DNA from: Prostheceraeus crozeri
Taxonomy: Eukaryota > Platyhelminthes > Polycladida > Euryleptidae
Assembly: GCA_907163375.1 (NCBI GenBank)
Contig: CAJQUW010008954.1
Coordinates: forward strand, 1-64,000
Reading direction: 5' to 3'
DNA: 64,000 nucleotides
The position numbers were made by a program, and so were the translations under genes. Shown in pieces: positions 1 through 9,856 of this stretch (positions are counted from its first letter, which is position 1; every line of letters begins with the position of its first letter). The notes below the pieces were generated by a model, which had not been told where the DNA came from, did no database searches, and saw nothing but the letters and a program-made list of their open reading frames with translations.

Positions 1-746
1 CAAAAAGAATTAATTCATTTTATTTGCCGTTACGATGAAATTATTAATTTAAATTTAAATTGATATGTTATTTTGTCATAATCTAAATATCCGAATGAAT
101 GGAGACAATGACCAATTTACTGGTCCTGTTTACTTTTCTTGTTAAATATCATCACGTCTTTCTTCTATATGCATCATTATTTGTTATAATTATTTAAATG
201 TTTTTGCAATATTTTCTACATCTTTCGCAATTCCTGCTTGCCTATTTCTGTTCCAGCGTTGAGTTTAAGATCATTCAAACAATTATACCATCCTTAGTAT
301 CTGGAAAACCAACCTTCAGATTTACATACTTTTTATTATGAGTTTCACCACATTGTTACAAATCTAAGCATTGTTTCAATTACACATCGGGGAATAAACT
401 ATTGAATTCTATATTTTGAGTTTTGCAAACATCTAAGTCGCATTTGTGTAAAAGAATAATCTTGGAAAAAAATTATATCCTCTAGGTGTAATTATTATCG
501 TATCTGGTAATGGTGTTGTAAAAATAAGCATCACTTATATAAAGAATATTCACAGTGTAAAAATGAATCAGGTAAATATAATATACTCTGCTGATTATCA
601 ACTTCAAAAATAAAATCACCTCCAGTATTTACTCTACTTGAAGATCCGGGATTCATAGAAATACTTATATAGTCATTCTTTTTTTGATTGTAAATTGTGA
701 ACGGAGGATCATCTAATCTAAATATATTTTCTATAAGAGAAGGCAT
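1..746 (-). pseudogene. Probable major capsid protein, 5' part only, broken, runs off the window
   Basis: The first 71 codons (746 down to 531) are open and start with MPSLIEN. They show a beta-rich stretch followed by YLPDSFLHCEYSLY. In Polinton and adintovirus hexon-like capsid proteins the N-terminus similarly carries a line of the type 'I.F.....dYi.l..t.L.v...l' before the first jelly roll. Below 531 the frame is lost: coding-like pieces appear in different frames with stops between them, for example around GYNFFPRLFFY near 415-450. The gene therefore looks frameshifted, and its 3' end lies beyond position 1. The start follows ATAAAA-ATG, as at its neighbours. The family call rests on position and a short pattern only. 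Confidence 0.4.
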
Positions 747-1123
747 TTTTATAAGAAATAATTTGACTTTTTTGTTTTTCTCACAGACAGAAAAAATTCT
801 GCTAAAATAATTTTACTTAAAAATTTTACTTAAAAAAAAACTAAAAAAAATTTTATCTAAAAAATTTTACTAAAAAAAACTAAAAAAAATTTTACTAAAA
901 AATAATATATATTTTAAATTTTGCTAGACCAGCATCCGCTACCAAGCTTTGCTAGTGGGGTTAAACCGAAGGTGGCTGCTCACGCCATTACTCTTATTTC
1001 TTCAAATTGTTTTTTCATTATGTTTAACTATCACCATCCACAGCTATGTTAGCAATTTTATTTTGTTGTTTTCATCTGAAAGTTTTTTTTAATTTTTTAG
1101 TTCTTCAGAATCATTCCTAAGTG
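747..1123. other. AT-rich intergenic spacer with degenerate A/T repeats
   Basis: No gene is seen here. Between about 796 and 905 the sequence is a degenerate tandem of the form AAATTTTACTAAAAAA. A short GC-richer stretch at about 925-990, centred on CCAAGCTTTG, stands out in otherwise very AT-rich DNA. It resembles the small GC-rich inserts elsewhere in this element (5,441-5,530, 8,891-8,974 and 11,767-11,832). Confidence 0.5.
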
Positions 1124-1451
1124 TTACGAATAGGCTTCTAGTTGTTTTAATTCGTTTTGAGACTTAACAGCATTTGATATTGCACTAGCTGTACTACCTA
1201 TAGCAGCTGCTCCTTTTGCAGCAGATGTAATCAAATCTTTATTATTTTTAATTAAGTTAACGATACTACCAATACCAGAAAAGATGCCATCTCCTTCTTT
1301 TTGGACGGCACCTACCTGCGGTGCCTAGGAACTTTTGTGTTCCGACAGTTTCTACACTATCATAATGGTACACAGGTTTCATAGATGGTTCATGAGCAAT
1401 TTTATTATTTGATGCAAAATGTTTAAGATTGTGTTTATAAATTATAGGCAT
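1124..1451 (-). pseudogene. pVI-like minor capsid / membrane-active protein, one frameshift
   Basis: The gene starts at 1451 (MPIIYKHN, preceded by CTAAAAA) and ends with a stop at 1124-1126. The total of 328 bases is not a multiple of three, so one indel is present; it lies near 1290-1310, beside an inverted GGCACC/GGTGCC pair. The C-terminal half reads GDGIFSGIGS, then a lysine-rich turn, then an Ala/Gly/Ser-rich helix (about 1150-1280). A short N-terminal region followed by a 'GxGIF...' amphipathic helix is typical of pVI-like proteins in Polinton/adintovirus capsid modules, which are thought to lyse membranes during entry. Position between the fibre-like gene and the capsid gene agrees. 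The assignment is by pattern and synteny. Confidence 0.45.
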
Positions 1452-1628
1452 TTTTTAGGATTAAATTTGACTTTTGGGAAAAATATCTACGTGTTAAGAT
1501 TTACGTTTGTGAATGGACAACAACTTCGAGATAACTTTATTAATTGCCTGTTGCACTTTATCTATTGCGTCAAGCAGCGTGTGATGTACTTTAATTTCTT
1601 TTCTATTAACTTGCTATTTTCTGACTGA
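1452..1628 (-). other. Open remnant after the fibre-like gene
   Basis: On the minus strand a frame is open from about 1610 to the stop at 1494-1496. It encodes a short amphipathic helix containing LLDAIDKVQQAINKV. It lies directly downstream of the fibre-like gene and may be its displaced C-terminus or a separate small protein. No start codon is convincing. Confidence 0.25.
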
Positions 1629-2383
1629 TTAATCTTTCAACGCCGTTTTAAGAGCATTTAACTTAATTTTAAAAACATCTAATTGTCTTTTAACAGCATC
1701 TAACTGTTCTTTATTTTCTTTAGAGTTTTCTTGTAAATTTTTCTTTAATTGATTTTCTAAATTGATTTTAAGAGTTTTCATTTTATCAACTTTTTCATTA
1801 AGTGAGTTTACTTCATTTATTATTCTATTCATCTTTTTCATTTGTTGAGTAATTTTAGAACTCAATTCATCAGCACTTTTTTGGAATGTAGTTTGTAAAT
1901 GCTTTAATTTTTTTTAATTCTTTCAGGCAGTTTTTCTATTTCATCTTCTAATTGTTCTTTTAACATTTTTATCTGATGTTTATTTTTAATGACTGCAGAT
2001 TTTAAATTTATAGAAAGTAATATTAAAATTTTTGATTGTTCAGAAATCTTTTTAAAAAGTTTTGCTATATCTGCTTCTAGCTCTCTATCCTTTTTATCAA
2101 GTTTTAATAATTTTTCGTTTAATGATTTGTCATTAAGTTTAAGCAACTTCAATTCATTCATCAGTGGAACCAAAACATCGTTTATATATTTTTCCTTTAA
2201 ATCATTGATTTGTGTATCACATATTGTTTATTTGTTAACTCTGTATTTTGTTTGCGGAAGAATAGAAAGATGCAATGGACCAGATAAAACGTCTCCAGTT
2301 TTCATGATATAATTTTCTATTTCTATTTCTAATTCACGATTATTCAGGATATATGCACCTCCACCAACATTTGGTAACATCAT
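1629..2383 (-). pseudogene. Fibre-like trimeric coiled-coil protein, broken by one stop and one frameshift
   Basis: The gene starts at 2383 (MMLPNVGGGAY, after TTAAAAA). The first 51 codons contain MKTGDVLSGPL (residues 27-37), a pattern well known from phage and viral tail-fibre proteins just before trimeric stalks. An in-frame TAA at 2228-2230 interrupts it, and the same frame then continues to 1904 as a long Lys/Glu/Leu-rich heptad coiled coil. The frame shifts in a run of eight A near 1909-1917, and coiled coil resumes down to 1629. Total length would be about 250 residues. It probably encoded a receptor-binding or spike-like virion protein. It is divergent from the plus-strand gene at 2506. 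The fibre role is inferred from the motif and coiled coil, with no recognised knob domain. Confidence 0.5.
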
Positions 2384-2505
2384 TTTTTAACAATAAAAAA
2401 AATAAAATTTTTTCTAATAAAAATAAAAAAATAAAATTTTTTCTAATAAAAATAAAAAAATAAAATTTTTTCTAATAAAAATAAAATTTTTCTAATAAAA
2501 AAAAA
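2384..2505. promoter_or_regulatory. Divergent intergenic region with 29-bp AT tandem repeat
   Basis: This 122-bp spacer separates two divergently transcribed genes and should hold both promoters. It consists almost only of about four copies of a 29-bp unit, AATAAAAATAAAAAAATAAA followed by ATTTTTTCT. Both flanking start codons directly follow an A-run. No other regulatory element can be named. Confidence 0.45.
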
Positions 2506-3834
2506 ATGGAAAATCCAAATTTAAAAAAATTATATTCGCCCGCATCATCCTGTTCTTCTTATTCGACGAGATCAACGGGATTTGAAAATAAATGTTTTGA
2601 TAATAATAATAATAATACTATTACAAATCCATGTATAGATGTTAATATTTTATTTCAATTACAAGCCGAAATATTTAGAGAACAGACTAAAGGTTTACCT
2701 TCTATAGAAACCAATTATTGTATTTTTCCAGGTGATCCATTTATTAAATTTATGGAGATTGTTAGTAAATATAATGATGTAGCTTATGTGGAATTAAATA
2801 AAGAAAATATGGTTATAATAGGTCATAATAATGTTTATGGATTTATTAGAGCAGTGTTACCAATTAGTAATACTGATTGGATAGAAACTAAAATTATTAA
2901 TTATATCAATATTAAAGAATTAGTTAAAAAATTAAAATCTTTTTCGAAAGAAAAAATTAGATTATTTGTTGACGAACAAAATCAATATAACATTCACATA
3001 GAGAGTAAAAAACATAATGAAGAATTATTATGTCAAGTTTATTATAGAGACACAATTTATAAACAAGAAACATTAGAAATGCCCCAAAGATATGATGATG
3101 ATACGTATATAGGATTATATTCAAACTTAAATATTAATTTGTTAAAATCTTATATAAATGGTTTAGCTCAACAAGAGAAAATTTATATGTGGACTACACC
3201 TTATACTATTAACAATGACCATAATCATATTCATAATAAACGAACTGAAGGTTCTAGGGCTTTGCCCGATCTTAAAGAATCTTATGATAATAATGATAAT
3301 AATATAGATGATAATAATGATGATTCTGTAACATCTGAAAAAGGTGTAAATGGTAAAAAAGATTATAAAAATATTAGTAATTATAAAAATTTATCTAAAT
3401 TTCATTTTCTTACAATTGAAAATAATAATGATGGTATAGTTGAAGATACTGTTAGACAACTATGCGTCGGGTCTACAAAATTTAAATTAGGATTTACATC
3501 TAATCAATTTAAAATTTTATCATCTTTAATAAAAACTAAAAGTGATTCAGATTATGGTGGGGTTATTAAATTTTCCAAAAGAGATCAAAGACCAATATTT
3601 TTCTCTATTATATTATTATCAGATAAAAGATGTAATTTAGAGTTAGATATTCCAATAAGAGAATGGTATCCTATCATGGAAGGGCATCCTATACCAAAAA
3701 GTGTAATTTATGATGATGAAGAAACAATTTATGATGATGATGAAGAAACAATTTATGATGATGATGATGAATCAATAGTTAGTGAAAAAAAATTTAAATT
3801 ATCTTTTGATAAAACATTATATGATGAAACTTAA
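2506..3834 (+). CDS. Possible sliding-clamp-like (PCNA-fold) protein of the virus-like element
   Basis: This intact 442-codon frame is the only plus-strand gene of the viral segment, and its start follows A10. The N-terminal 60 residues are Ser/Asn-rich. Two alpha/beta halves follow: about residues 70-235 (with NMVIIGHNNVYGFIRAVLP) and about 300-400 (ending FFSIILLSDKRCNLELDIPI). They are separated by a hydrophilic Asn/Asp insert of about 60 residues. The C-terminus is an acidic repeat, ETIYDDD, with a final Lys/Phe-rich tail. The arrangement of strands, the 'II.H...' turn and the final hydrophobic strand recall DNA sliding clamps, and its place beside the polymerase would fit. This is fold-level pattern matching and may be wrong. 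A DNA-binding or structural protein is the alternative. Confidence 0.4.
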   Translation: MENPNLKKLYSPASSCSSYSTRSTGFENKCFDNNNNNTITNPCIDVNILFQLQAEIFREQTKGLPSIETNYCIFPGDPFIKFMEIVSKYNDVAYVELNKENMVIIGHNNVYGFIRAVLPISNTDWIETKIINYINIKELVKKLKSFSKEKIRLFVDEQNQYNIHIESKKHNEELLCQVYYRDTIYKQETLEMPQRYDDDTYIGLYSNLNINLLKSYINGLAQQEKIYMWTTPYTINNDHNHIHNKRTEGSRALPDLKESYDNNDNNIDDNNDDSVTSEKGVNGKKDYKNISNYKNLSKFHFLTIENNNDGIVEDTVRQLCVGSTKFKLGFTSNQFKILSSLIKTKSDSDYGGVIKFSKRDQRPIFFSIILLSDKRCNLELDIPIREWYPIMEGHPIPKSVIYDDEETIYDDDEETIYDDDDESIVSEKKFKLSFDKTLYDET

Positions 3835-3888
3835 TATGGTAAAACTTAATAGAAAATACCAAAATATTCGATAAATATATTTTCATAT

Positions 3889-4032
3889 GTAATAAAATTT
3901 TTAGATGTAATAAGTTTTTAGATGTAATAAATTTTTAGATGTAATAAGTTTTTAGATGTAATAAAATTTTTAGATGTAATAAGTTTTTAGATGTAATAAA
4001 TTTTTTAGATGTTATAAATTTTTTAGATGTAA
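3889..4032. repeat. Tandem TTTTTAGATGTAATAA repeat between convergent genes
   Basis: About nine copies of a 15-17 bp unit, TTTTTAGATGTAATAA with small length changes, fill the space between two converging genes. The unit holds TAA stops in both directions and AATAAA-like strings. It could serve as a bidirectional transcript end, but that is inference. Confidence 0.7.
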
Positions 4033-4043
4033 TAAAAAAATTA

Positions 4044-7000
4044 TTATTCCCACGTGTCATCATCATCACTTAAATTACTCTCACAGATGATTGTTTGAAA
4101 TATTTCAGCTTGAATATCTTCTCCGTTATAAGGTAACATAATTTCATTTTCATCAGGTGCTTGACGTTTTAGAATATTTATTTGACCAGAAAATTTTTTT
4201 TCTTCAGTATTATTATTTTTATCAGGAATACTAATTCCAGTTTCTAAAGATCTTTTCCATGGTTTATTAACTGTAGTCGATAATGTTTTCCCCGAATATA
4301 ATTTTAGAAAATCTTCTACTTTTACTTTATCTTGTGAATATCCTTTGAATGTTTTCTTTTCACTAAGTCTCCCTTGTTCATCTACAGTAATACAGTATTT
4401 TATTTTAGGAGCAATAAACATTGCAAAAATAATTCCACCATTTCCATAATCATTTTTTCCTTGACACAATTCCCCACCAACATATCCAGCAGCATCTAAT
4501 TTATTAAAGAGCTCATTGGAAATATATATTGAATCAGTATCTGTATAATGAATGTATTTTTCTTTGAAACCATTAATTCTAAAATAAAGTTATTCATGAT
4601 TCTTCTAGAGTGAGAAAGAATGAAAGAACCTAAGTGTGATGGCATGAATGACGTTCTTCCCATCTTTTACAATATTAGTTTTGAGAAATTCATCATCTTC
4701 CATTTCTACTTTCGCTAAATATTGTTCATCATTTAATTTTTCATAATCTTTTACTTCTTGAGTGAAATTTTTTCTCAATGTATTCTCATTCCATAAATGA
4801 TATTTAGTGGTAATATCTTTTTGCACAGTTTTGCCATATAGCGAATTCATCAATAATTTAATTAACTCATCACCTACAGTATTTCCTTCTGTTTTATATC
4901 TTTTTCTCAAATTAAAAAGTTTTTCAATATAATTTCGAAATGGTGAAACTTGATAATTTTTTTCATAAATTATACCATCAGTAATATGTAAGATTTTCAC
5001 CCCACATCTAAACAATTTCTTGTATGTCAACAGAAGTTAATACATCATAACATATACCATTTCTAAAACCTGATTACTTTTACATGAGAATTATTATTTT
5101 GATTTTTAACTTTATCTTTAATAGGAACTGGTTGGAAAAACATATCATTCGGATATTGAAACACAACAGAGAATATTCCAGTTTTAGGTCTAAATGTTTG
5201 AGTATTAAATTTATATACTATTTCCCGCTCTTCTTCTTGACGAAATTTTCTAGCTGATTCAGCTTTAGGGTATTCTGAATTTTCATCATACATAGCTGAT
5301 GGATATAAAGATGTTGCATCAAAAGCCATTAGAAATTCATTTTTTTTGTTCAAGTAGTTGATTTGAAATTTTCTTACAAATTTCAGTTTTATCTCCTAAA
5401 TCTCGATACTGTTTCATTAAATCTATTAAATTATTTCCCGGGGACAAAGTCCCACCAGCGTAGCGACCAAGGGACAAAGTCCCCCCAGCGCAGCGACCAA
5501 GGGACAAAGTCCCCCCAGCGCAGCGACCAGGTAAATACTGTTTTAATATTGGTAACAAGATGCTACAAAATGGCGATATGTATTTTCTTATATTTGCTGA
5601 AACTCTTCCACCTTTAACAGATTTTCTAATATAATTTCTAGCCCATAAATCTATATGAGAATGAATATTTATATTGTCATTTTGTACGCTTTTCATCCAA
5701 CAGTTAAATGTTAAAGCAGAGGATGTCAAATTAGTAGTTATATCTTCACCAACTAAATCTCGCATAACATTATTATATTTGTAGATACAAAAAGCTAAAG
5801 AAAGAATATCGTTAACTAAATATGGTCTCCATTCATTTTCTTTTTCTTTATAATTTTCATGTGTTATGTCTCCAATTTCATAATTTAATTTACACACATT
5901 CGTAGGAATTTTAAAATTCTCACACCATTTAGAAAGACTTGTTTTTACATGTTGATAACTACATTTCATTATAATAGTTTGAAGTGCTAATTTACCTGAA
6001 GGTGAATCTTTTTTCATATTGTTTTTAAATCTAAAAGATTTTTGAATGTATCTACTAACACATTCAGTTGTATAAGGATTTTGTAATGAAGCAGTCAATA
6101 TTCCTCTTGAAGTTTTAAGAGGCGGTTTAGATAATTTAAAATTAGCTTTTATCGGAAAATAGGAATCAAAACCTGATGAATTGTGAGCTATTAAAGTTAC
6201 TCTAGAATAATTAAATTTTCCAAGAGTTTTAAAAAATTGATGGATCGGACATACGTCCTCTGGGTTTCCCCCGATCGAACATTCATCATCCTCAGTTCTC
6301 GTAAATATTTTCACACAATTTTGAAGTTTATTAAATTCTAATTCAGTTAAATTATTATACTCATTAATCTGTTTTTTAAGTTTTTTAATTTCATCTTCAT
6401 CTTTTGATCGTTTAATTTTAATCATATCACTTAGCAAACGTGTTTCTAATTCTTTCAATCTTTGTTTCGGTAAACAACATATAAATTTATTAAAATTAAT
6501 AGCTCCTACAGCGTAAGGAATAGGATGAGCTGTTGAACAGTTAGGATCGGGAAAAGTTTCGAGATCCCAAATATATGTTGAACCATAGTCAATTTTTTTC
6601 TTTGTTATGATTTTATATGGACGCGTTGTTAGATTTTCATCAGTAACTGTTTTATATATGGGTTTGAAATTATTTTCAATTTCTCTAATAGCTTTTAATT
6701 TATGAGATTTATTAATTAAACAATAGTGACCAATTGTTGAACCTGCGTGAAAATAATTGTAATAAACATAATTATGAAACGTTTCAATTCCTCTAGGATT
6801 TAAATGACGATTGGCAGGACTATAATATTGAACACATTCTCCAATATATTTATTGAATTGAGAAAATTTGCAGTTTGACATTACTCCTGTTCTAGATGTG
6901 GCTTTCTCTTTATATAAAAATTATTAAACATTTCTTTCATCATTTCTCCTTGTTGTTCATTAAAACCTCGTAGAACATTATAACATTTAATAAAACAAAA

Positions 7001-7611
7001 ATCTTCAGAAGGAATATAACAATATTCACCGAAATATTCTTTGATTCTATATTTCATATTAATCCCTGCCCTCTATGCGATCTTTGTACTAACTTCATTC
7101 CAAAATCTTCATATTTAATATTACCTGTAAAAATCCATTCGTTAGCATCGGATTTCTCATCCAGATTCGAAAACCATGTTTCAAATGATTTTTTATTATA
7201 GAAGGTTACGTAAAAATTTTGAATTATATTTTCCTGATCTTTAATAACTTTTCCAAGTAAATTAATAATTTTACCATTTGCTAAAAGTTTCCGCATATCA
7301 TTTACTACATTAATAAAAGATACATTTTCATATTTAATTTCATTTGGATTAAATAAATTACATAAATCATCACCAAGTTCATCCTTAATTCTATCATCAA
7401 AAAAGATATCAGTAATAGGGGTTTCTAATATTTCTTTTGTTCCGCGTTTCTGTTTTTTAGTATTACGTCTAATACTACGCCTAGTACGTTTCTGTTTTTT
7501 AATACGTTTACTACGTTTACTATGTTTAATTTGCGCATCAAACTCAGCAATTTGTTTCTTGATTAATTCATCAATCCTAGACGTTTGTCCGAGAGACATT
7601 TCACGATTCAT
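4044..7611 (-). pseudogene. Protein-primed family B DNA polymerase (pPolB), split by about seven frameshifts
   Basis: This is the replicative polymerase of the Polinton/adintovirus type. It begins at 7611 after a TTTTAAAAAAT run. Residues 31-60 are strongly basic (SKRSKRIKKQKRTRRSIRR), which suits the terminal-protein/DNA-binding region. CFIKC lies near 6,990. Exonuclease motifs follow: Exo I WDLET (near 6,565), Exo II HNSSGFDS (near 6,180) and Exo III YLVND (near 5,815). Polymerase motif A is DATSLYPS (near 5,315), motif B NSLYG (near 4,845) and motif C YTDTDS (4,530-4,547). The catalytic residues are all recognisable. The frame changes near 7063, 6893, 5345 (a T8 run), 5070, 5015, 4622 and 4577, in both directions. 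The pieces between breaks stay open. Expected length is about 1,190 residues. As read here it cannot make one protein without recoding or correction. Confidence 0.9.
5441..5530. repeat. Three 30-bp GC-rich direct repeats inside the polymerase gene
   Basis: Exact-length copies lie at 5441-5470, 5471-5500 and 5501-5530. Each is GGGACAAAGTCCCNCCAGCG followed by NAGCGACCAA, and the first 12 bases hold the near-palindrome GGGACAAAGTCCC. The length is ten codons, so the reading frame is kept; each copy adds GGTLSxGRxA to the protein. The insert lies after the exonuclease domain and just before motif A. Its GC content is unlike the surrounding gene. Confidence 0.9.
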
Positions 7612-7964
7612 ATTTTTTAAAAGAAAAATGAATTTTACATAGAACCTCGGTTCGTTTTTGCATATACACAGGAATATGTAATTGATGTAATGTTTCTAAT
7701 TCATGTGCTGTTAAATGTTCTTTCTTAACCAACCACCATAAATTATTATTACGCCAAAAATACTCGGAAACTTCTTAAACAAAGTGGAAAGTCTTTTGTT
7801 TTAACACACGGTTGAATACCATGTTTTGTTTTATAATCTGTAACGAGCGCTACGTATTTATGATGATAATAAAATCTAACTTCTTTCTTCGAATTTACAG
7901 GATTTGTAGGATGACGATAATCTTTTAAAACTGGTACATGCTCTATCTTATAATCATTCAACAT
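7601..7964 (-). pseudogene. Small conserved Polinton-type protein of unknown function, one frameshift
   Basis: The likely start is ATG at 7964 (MLNDYKIEHVP), directly after an A-run; an upstream in-frame ATG at 8018 adds 18 hydrophobic residues and is less likely. The first piece runs to 7749 and contains YRHPTNPVNSKKEVRFYYHH and a Cys-containing segment. At about 7765 the coding signal moves to another frame, with LWWLVKKEHLTAHELETL, and ends at 7601, overlapping the polymerase start by 11 bases. The whole span of 364 bases is one base off a multiple of three. Expected length is about 121 residues. I think relatives with a 'YFWR.N.LWWLVKKEHLT..E' line occur in related elements, but I know no function. 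Confidence 0.55.
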
Positions 7965-8011
7965 ATTTTTTTTTATTTTTATTAACAAAAAATTTATAAG
8001 AAAAAATTGTT

Positions 8012-8047
8012 CGGTCACTCCGTTCGGTCACTCCGTTCGATCACTCC
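8012..8047. repeat. 13-bp repeat GGTCACTCCGTTC, about three copies
   Basis: Three near-identical copies of a 13-bp GC-richer unit lie between the ATPase gene and the small protein gene. This is another of the short GC-rich insertions in this AT-rich element. Confidence 0.75.
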
Positions 8048-8071
8048 TCGAAAATATTTTCTATAACTCTT

Positions 8072-8809
8072 TCATGAATTTTTTTTATCAATATTAATTG
8101 TAATAAATCCATAATCTTTTGACCAAGCATTGTTACACGATTGTTTAAATTCATCTTTATTTCTTACACATAAATCTCTTAACAAATCACTTAAGTTTCT
8201 TGCATTTATTTCAAATAGTATAAATATATTTGCATTCTTTCTAATAACACTTCCGTCTAATGAATACATACTTTGTGTTAAATAAAATACACTACAGTTA
8301 TTATGTCTACCTCTTGTGAAATAATTTCTCTGAACTGACTGATTTCTATCATTAACACAATCATCAAAAATTACACAATGTTTCATTGCTTTATCTAGTT
8401 TACTAGGATCTTGCATATTACCACTATCATCTATTAGTTGTATCTTTATATGGTTATTTTTATTAGATTCTACTAACTGATTATTTTTTGCTGCTTCTTC
8501 ACACCACGAACTTATTTCTTCTTCATCTTCAGATTTTTCATATTCTTTGAATAATGAAGCAATTGCTGTTTTTTTAAGATTATTTTCAAATCCATATTTT
8601 AAAAATTGATAGACGGGTTGTTCTGCCGTTGTTGTATAAATTATAAGATTGTTATAATCCAAAAAATTTGGAGTCGTTAAAATTTTAAATAATAGATATG
8701 TTTTTCCACATCCTGATCTTCCACAAATAACTGACAAAACTTTATTAGATAAATTTGGATGATGATTAAATTTAAGTTTTTTTTTATTTAATGGAGGTAG
8801 TTCACTCAT
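8072..8809 (-). CDS. A32/FtsK-HerA-type DNA packaging ATPase
   Basis: The intact 245-residue frame is close to the usual length for Polinton/adintovirus packaging ATPases. Walker A is GRSGCGKT (residues 30-37). Walker B is CVIFDD (145-150). A downstream YFTRGRHNNCSVFYLTQS (163-180) carries the conserved Arg/His region and the Gln of the sensor strand typical of the A32-like family. The enzyme would pump the genome into the capsid. The start at 8809 follows TTATTAAAAA. It sits between the penton-like gene and the small protein gene on the same strand. It has no frameshift, unlike the polymerase. Confidence 0.9.
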   Translation of the reverse strand: MSELPPLNKKKLKFNHHPNLSNKVLSVICGRSGCGKTYLLFKILTTPNFLDYNNLIIYTTTAEQPVYQFLKYGFENNLKKTAIASLFKEYEKSEDEEEISSWCEEAAKNNQLVESNKNNHIKIQLIDDSGNMQDPSKLDKAMKHCVIFDDCVNDRNQSVQRNYFTRGRHNNCSVFYLTQSMYSLDGSVIRKNANIFILFEINARNLSDLLRDLCVRNKDEFKQSCNNAWSKDYGFITINIDKKNS

Positions 8810-8890
8810 TTTTTAATAAAAAAATTATTTTTATTTTTTTTATTTTTTGTTTCTAAAGAAGAAGAAAATTAAACTTCTCTAGCTTCGCGT

Positions 8891-8974
8891 GGGAGTTCAT
8901 ACCTCTCGAACGGGAGTTCATACCTCTCGAACGGGAGTTCATACCTCTCGAACGGGAGTTTATACCTCCCGAAC
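8891..8974. repeat. Four 21-bp repeats overlapping the 3' end of the penton-like gene
   Basis: Units start at 8891, 8912, 8933 and 8954 with exact 21-bp spacing (GGGAGTTCATACCTCTCGAA plus C). The last, diverged copy overlaps the end of the gene starting at 9748 and supplies its final residues and stop codon at 8960. It is a GC-richer repeat in AT-rich DNA. Confidence 0.85.
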
Positions 8975-9748
8975 CAAAAGATCTATCATAATCTCTTCAC
9001 CTCCAAAATTTATTTCTTGTCCTTTTTCATCAGTGATTCTAATGTTAATGTTGTTAATAGTTTTTCTTGTAATAGGAAAATATATTAATGTTTGTGGAAA
9101 TACATTTAATCTATAACCAATGGGTACAGTAAAAGCTGGAAAACTGAATATTAAATTTGATAATTTACCATTTATATATCCTCCTTCAATAATGTCACAA
9201 TGTACAACAATTGAATTTATTTCAGTTATTTTTGGAATCTTCTCACCTAAATGATAACCTTGACTATAAGTTTGTTTATTAAATCCTAATAGCTTTGACA
9301 ATGATCTATCATGATTAAAATCAACTTGATGATTTTCGTCTAAAGTAAGAGAAAATTTATTAACTGCCGGTTCAACTGCAAAATGTAATTGTTTCTTATC
9401 TTTAAATGATATACCTAAATGTCTCTTAATTTCATTTGATATTGTTTCAACTTCGTAAGAACCAGGAAGAAAAGTTAATATTTTCCACGTTTTGCCTTTA
9501 TCAGTAGAATATCTAAATTGATCATTCACATCTTTGATAACGTTTTGAATAGTGTTAAATGTAGAGAAACTAGTCAATGCAATTTGATAATTTTTATTTT
9601 GTTCTAAATGTAGAATGGGTTCTAAATTACAAGTGTGTGATGAAGTAGTTGTTATAATTTTTAACGTCGTACTAAATTTTGATGAACCCAAAATCTCTGT
9701 CAATTTTTCTAAATGATCATTAATTTTGTCTAAATCTGCTGAACACAT
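8960..9748 (-). CDS. Penton-like minor capsid protein
   Basis: The intact 262-residue frame starts MCSADL after TTTAAAA. It has a short N-terminal helix, then a beta-rich protein with an order I associate with penton or minor capsid proteins of Polintons and adintoviruses: a strand like NKNYQIALTSFSTFNTIQNV (51-70), a FRYSTDKGKTWKI turn (78-90), LPGSYEVETISNEI (94-107), a VDF....SLSKLLGF segment (142-156), HCDIIEGGYING (183-194), then a C-terminal strand-rich part with FPQTLIYFPI (217-226). It lies next to the ATPase gene. The penton role is a family inference. The residues and order are seen directly. Confidence 0.7.
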   Translation of the reverse strand: MCSADLDKINDHLEKLTEILGSSKFSTTLKIITTTSSHTCNLEPILHLEQNKNYQIALTSFSTFNTIQNVIKDVNDQFRYSTDKGKTWKILTFLPGSYEVETISNEIKRHLGISFKDKKQLHFAVEPAVNKFSLTLDENHQVDFNHDRSLSKLLGFNKQTYSQGYHLGEKIPKITEINSIVVHCDIIEGGYINGKLSNLIFSFPAFTVPIGYRLNVFPQTLIYFPITRKTINNINIRITDEKGQEINFGGEEIMIDLLVREV

Positions 9749-9773
9749 TTTTAAACTAAAAAAATTAAATAAA

Positions 9774-9856
9774 TATTATAGATAAAAATCGTAGATAAAA
9801 ATCATAGATAAAAATCATAGATAAAAATCATAGATAAAAATCATAGATAAAAATTA
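9774..9856. repeat. 13-bp tandem repeat ATAGATAAAAATC, about six copies
   Basis: This AT-rich tandem fills the short space between the penton-like gene and the next gene and includes that gene's stop region. It resembles the other short intergenic tandems of the element. Confidence 0.85.

Noticed and set aside
7054..7611. Separate basic 185-residue protein upstream of the polymerase
   Set aside because: Its C-terminal part runs, after a frameshift near 7063, into polymerase N-terminal sequence, so it is the first segment of the polymerase gene.
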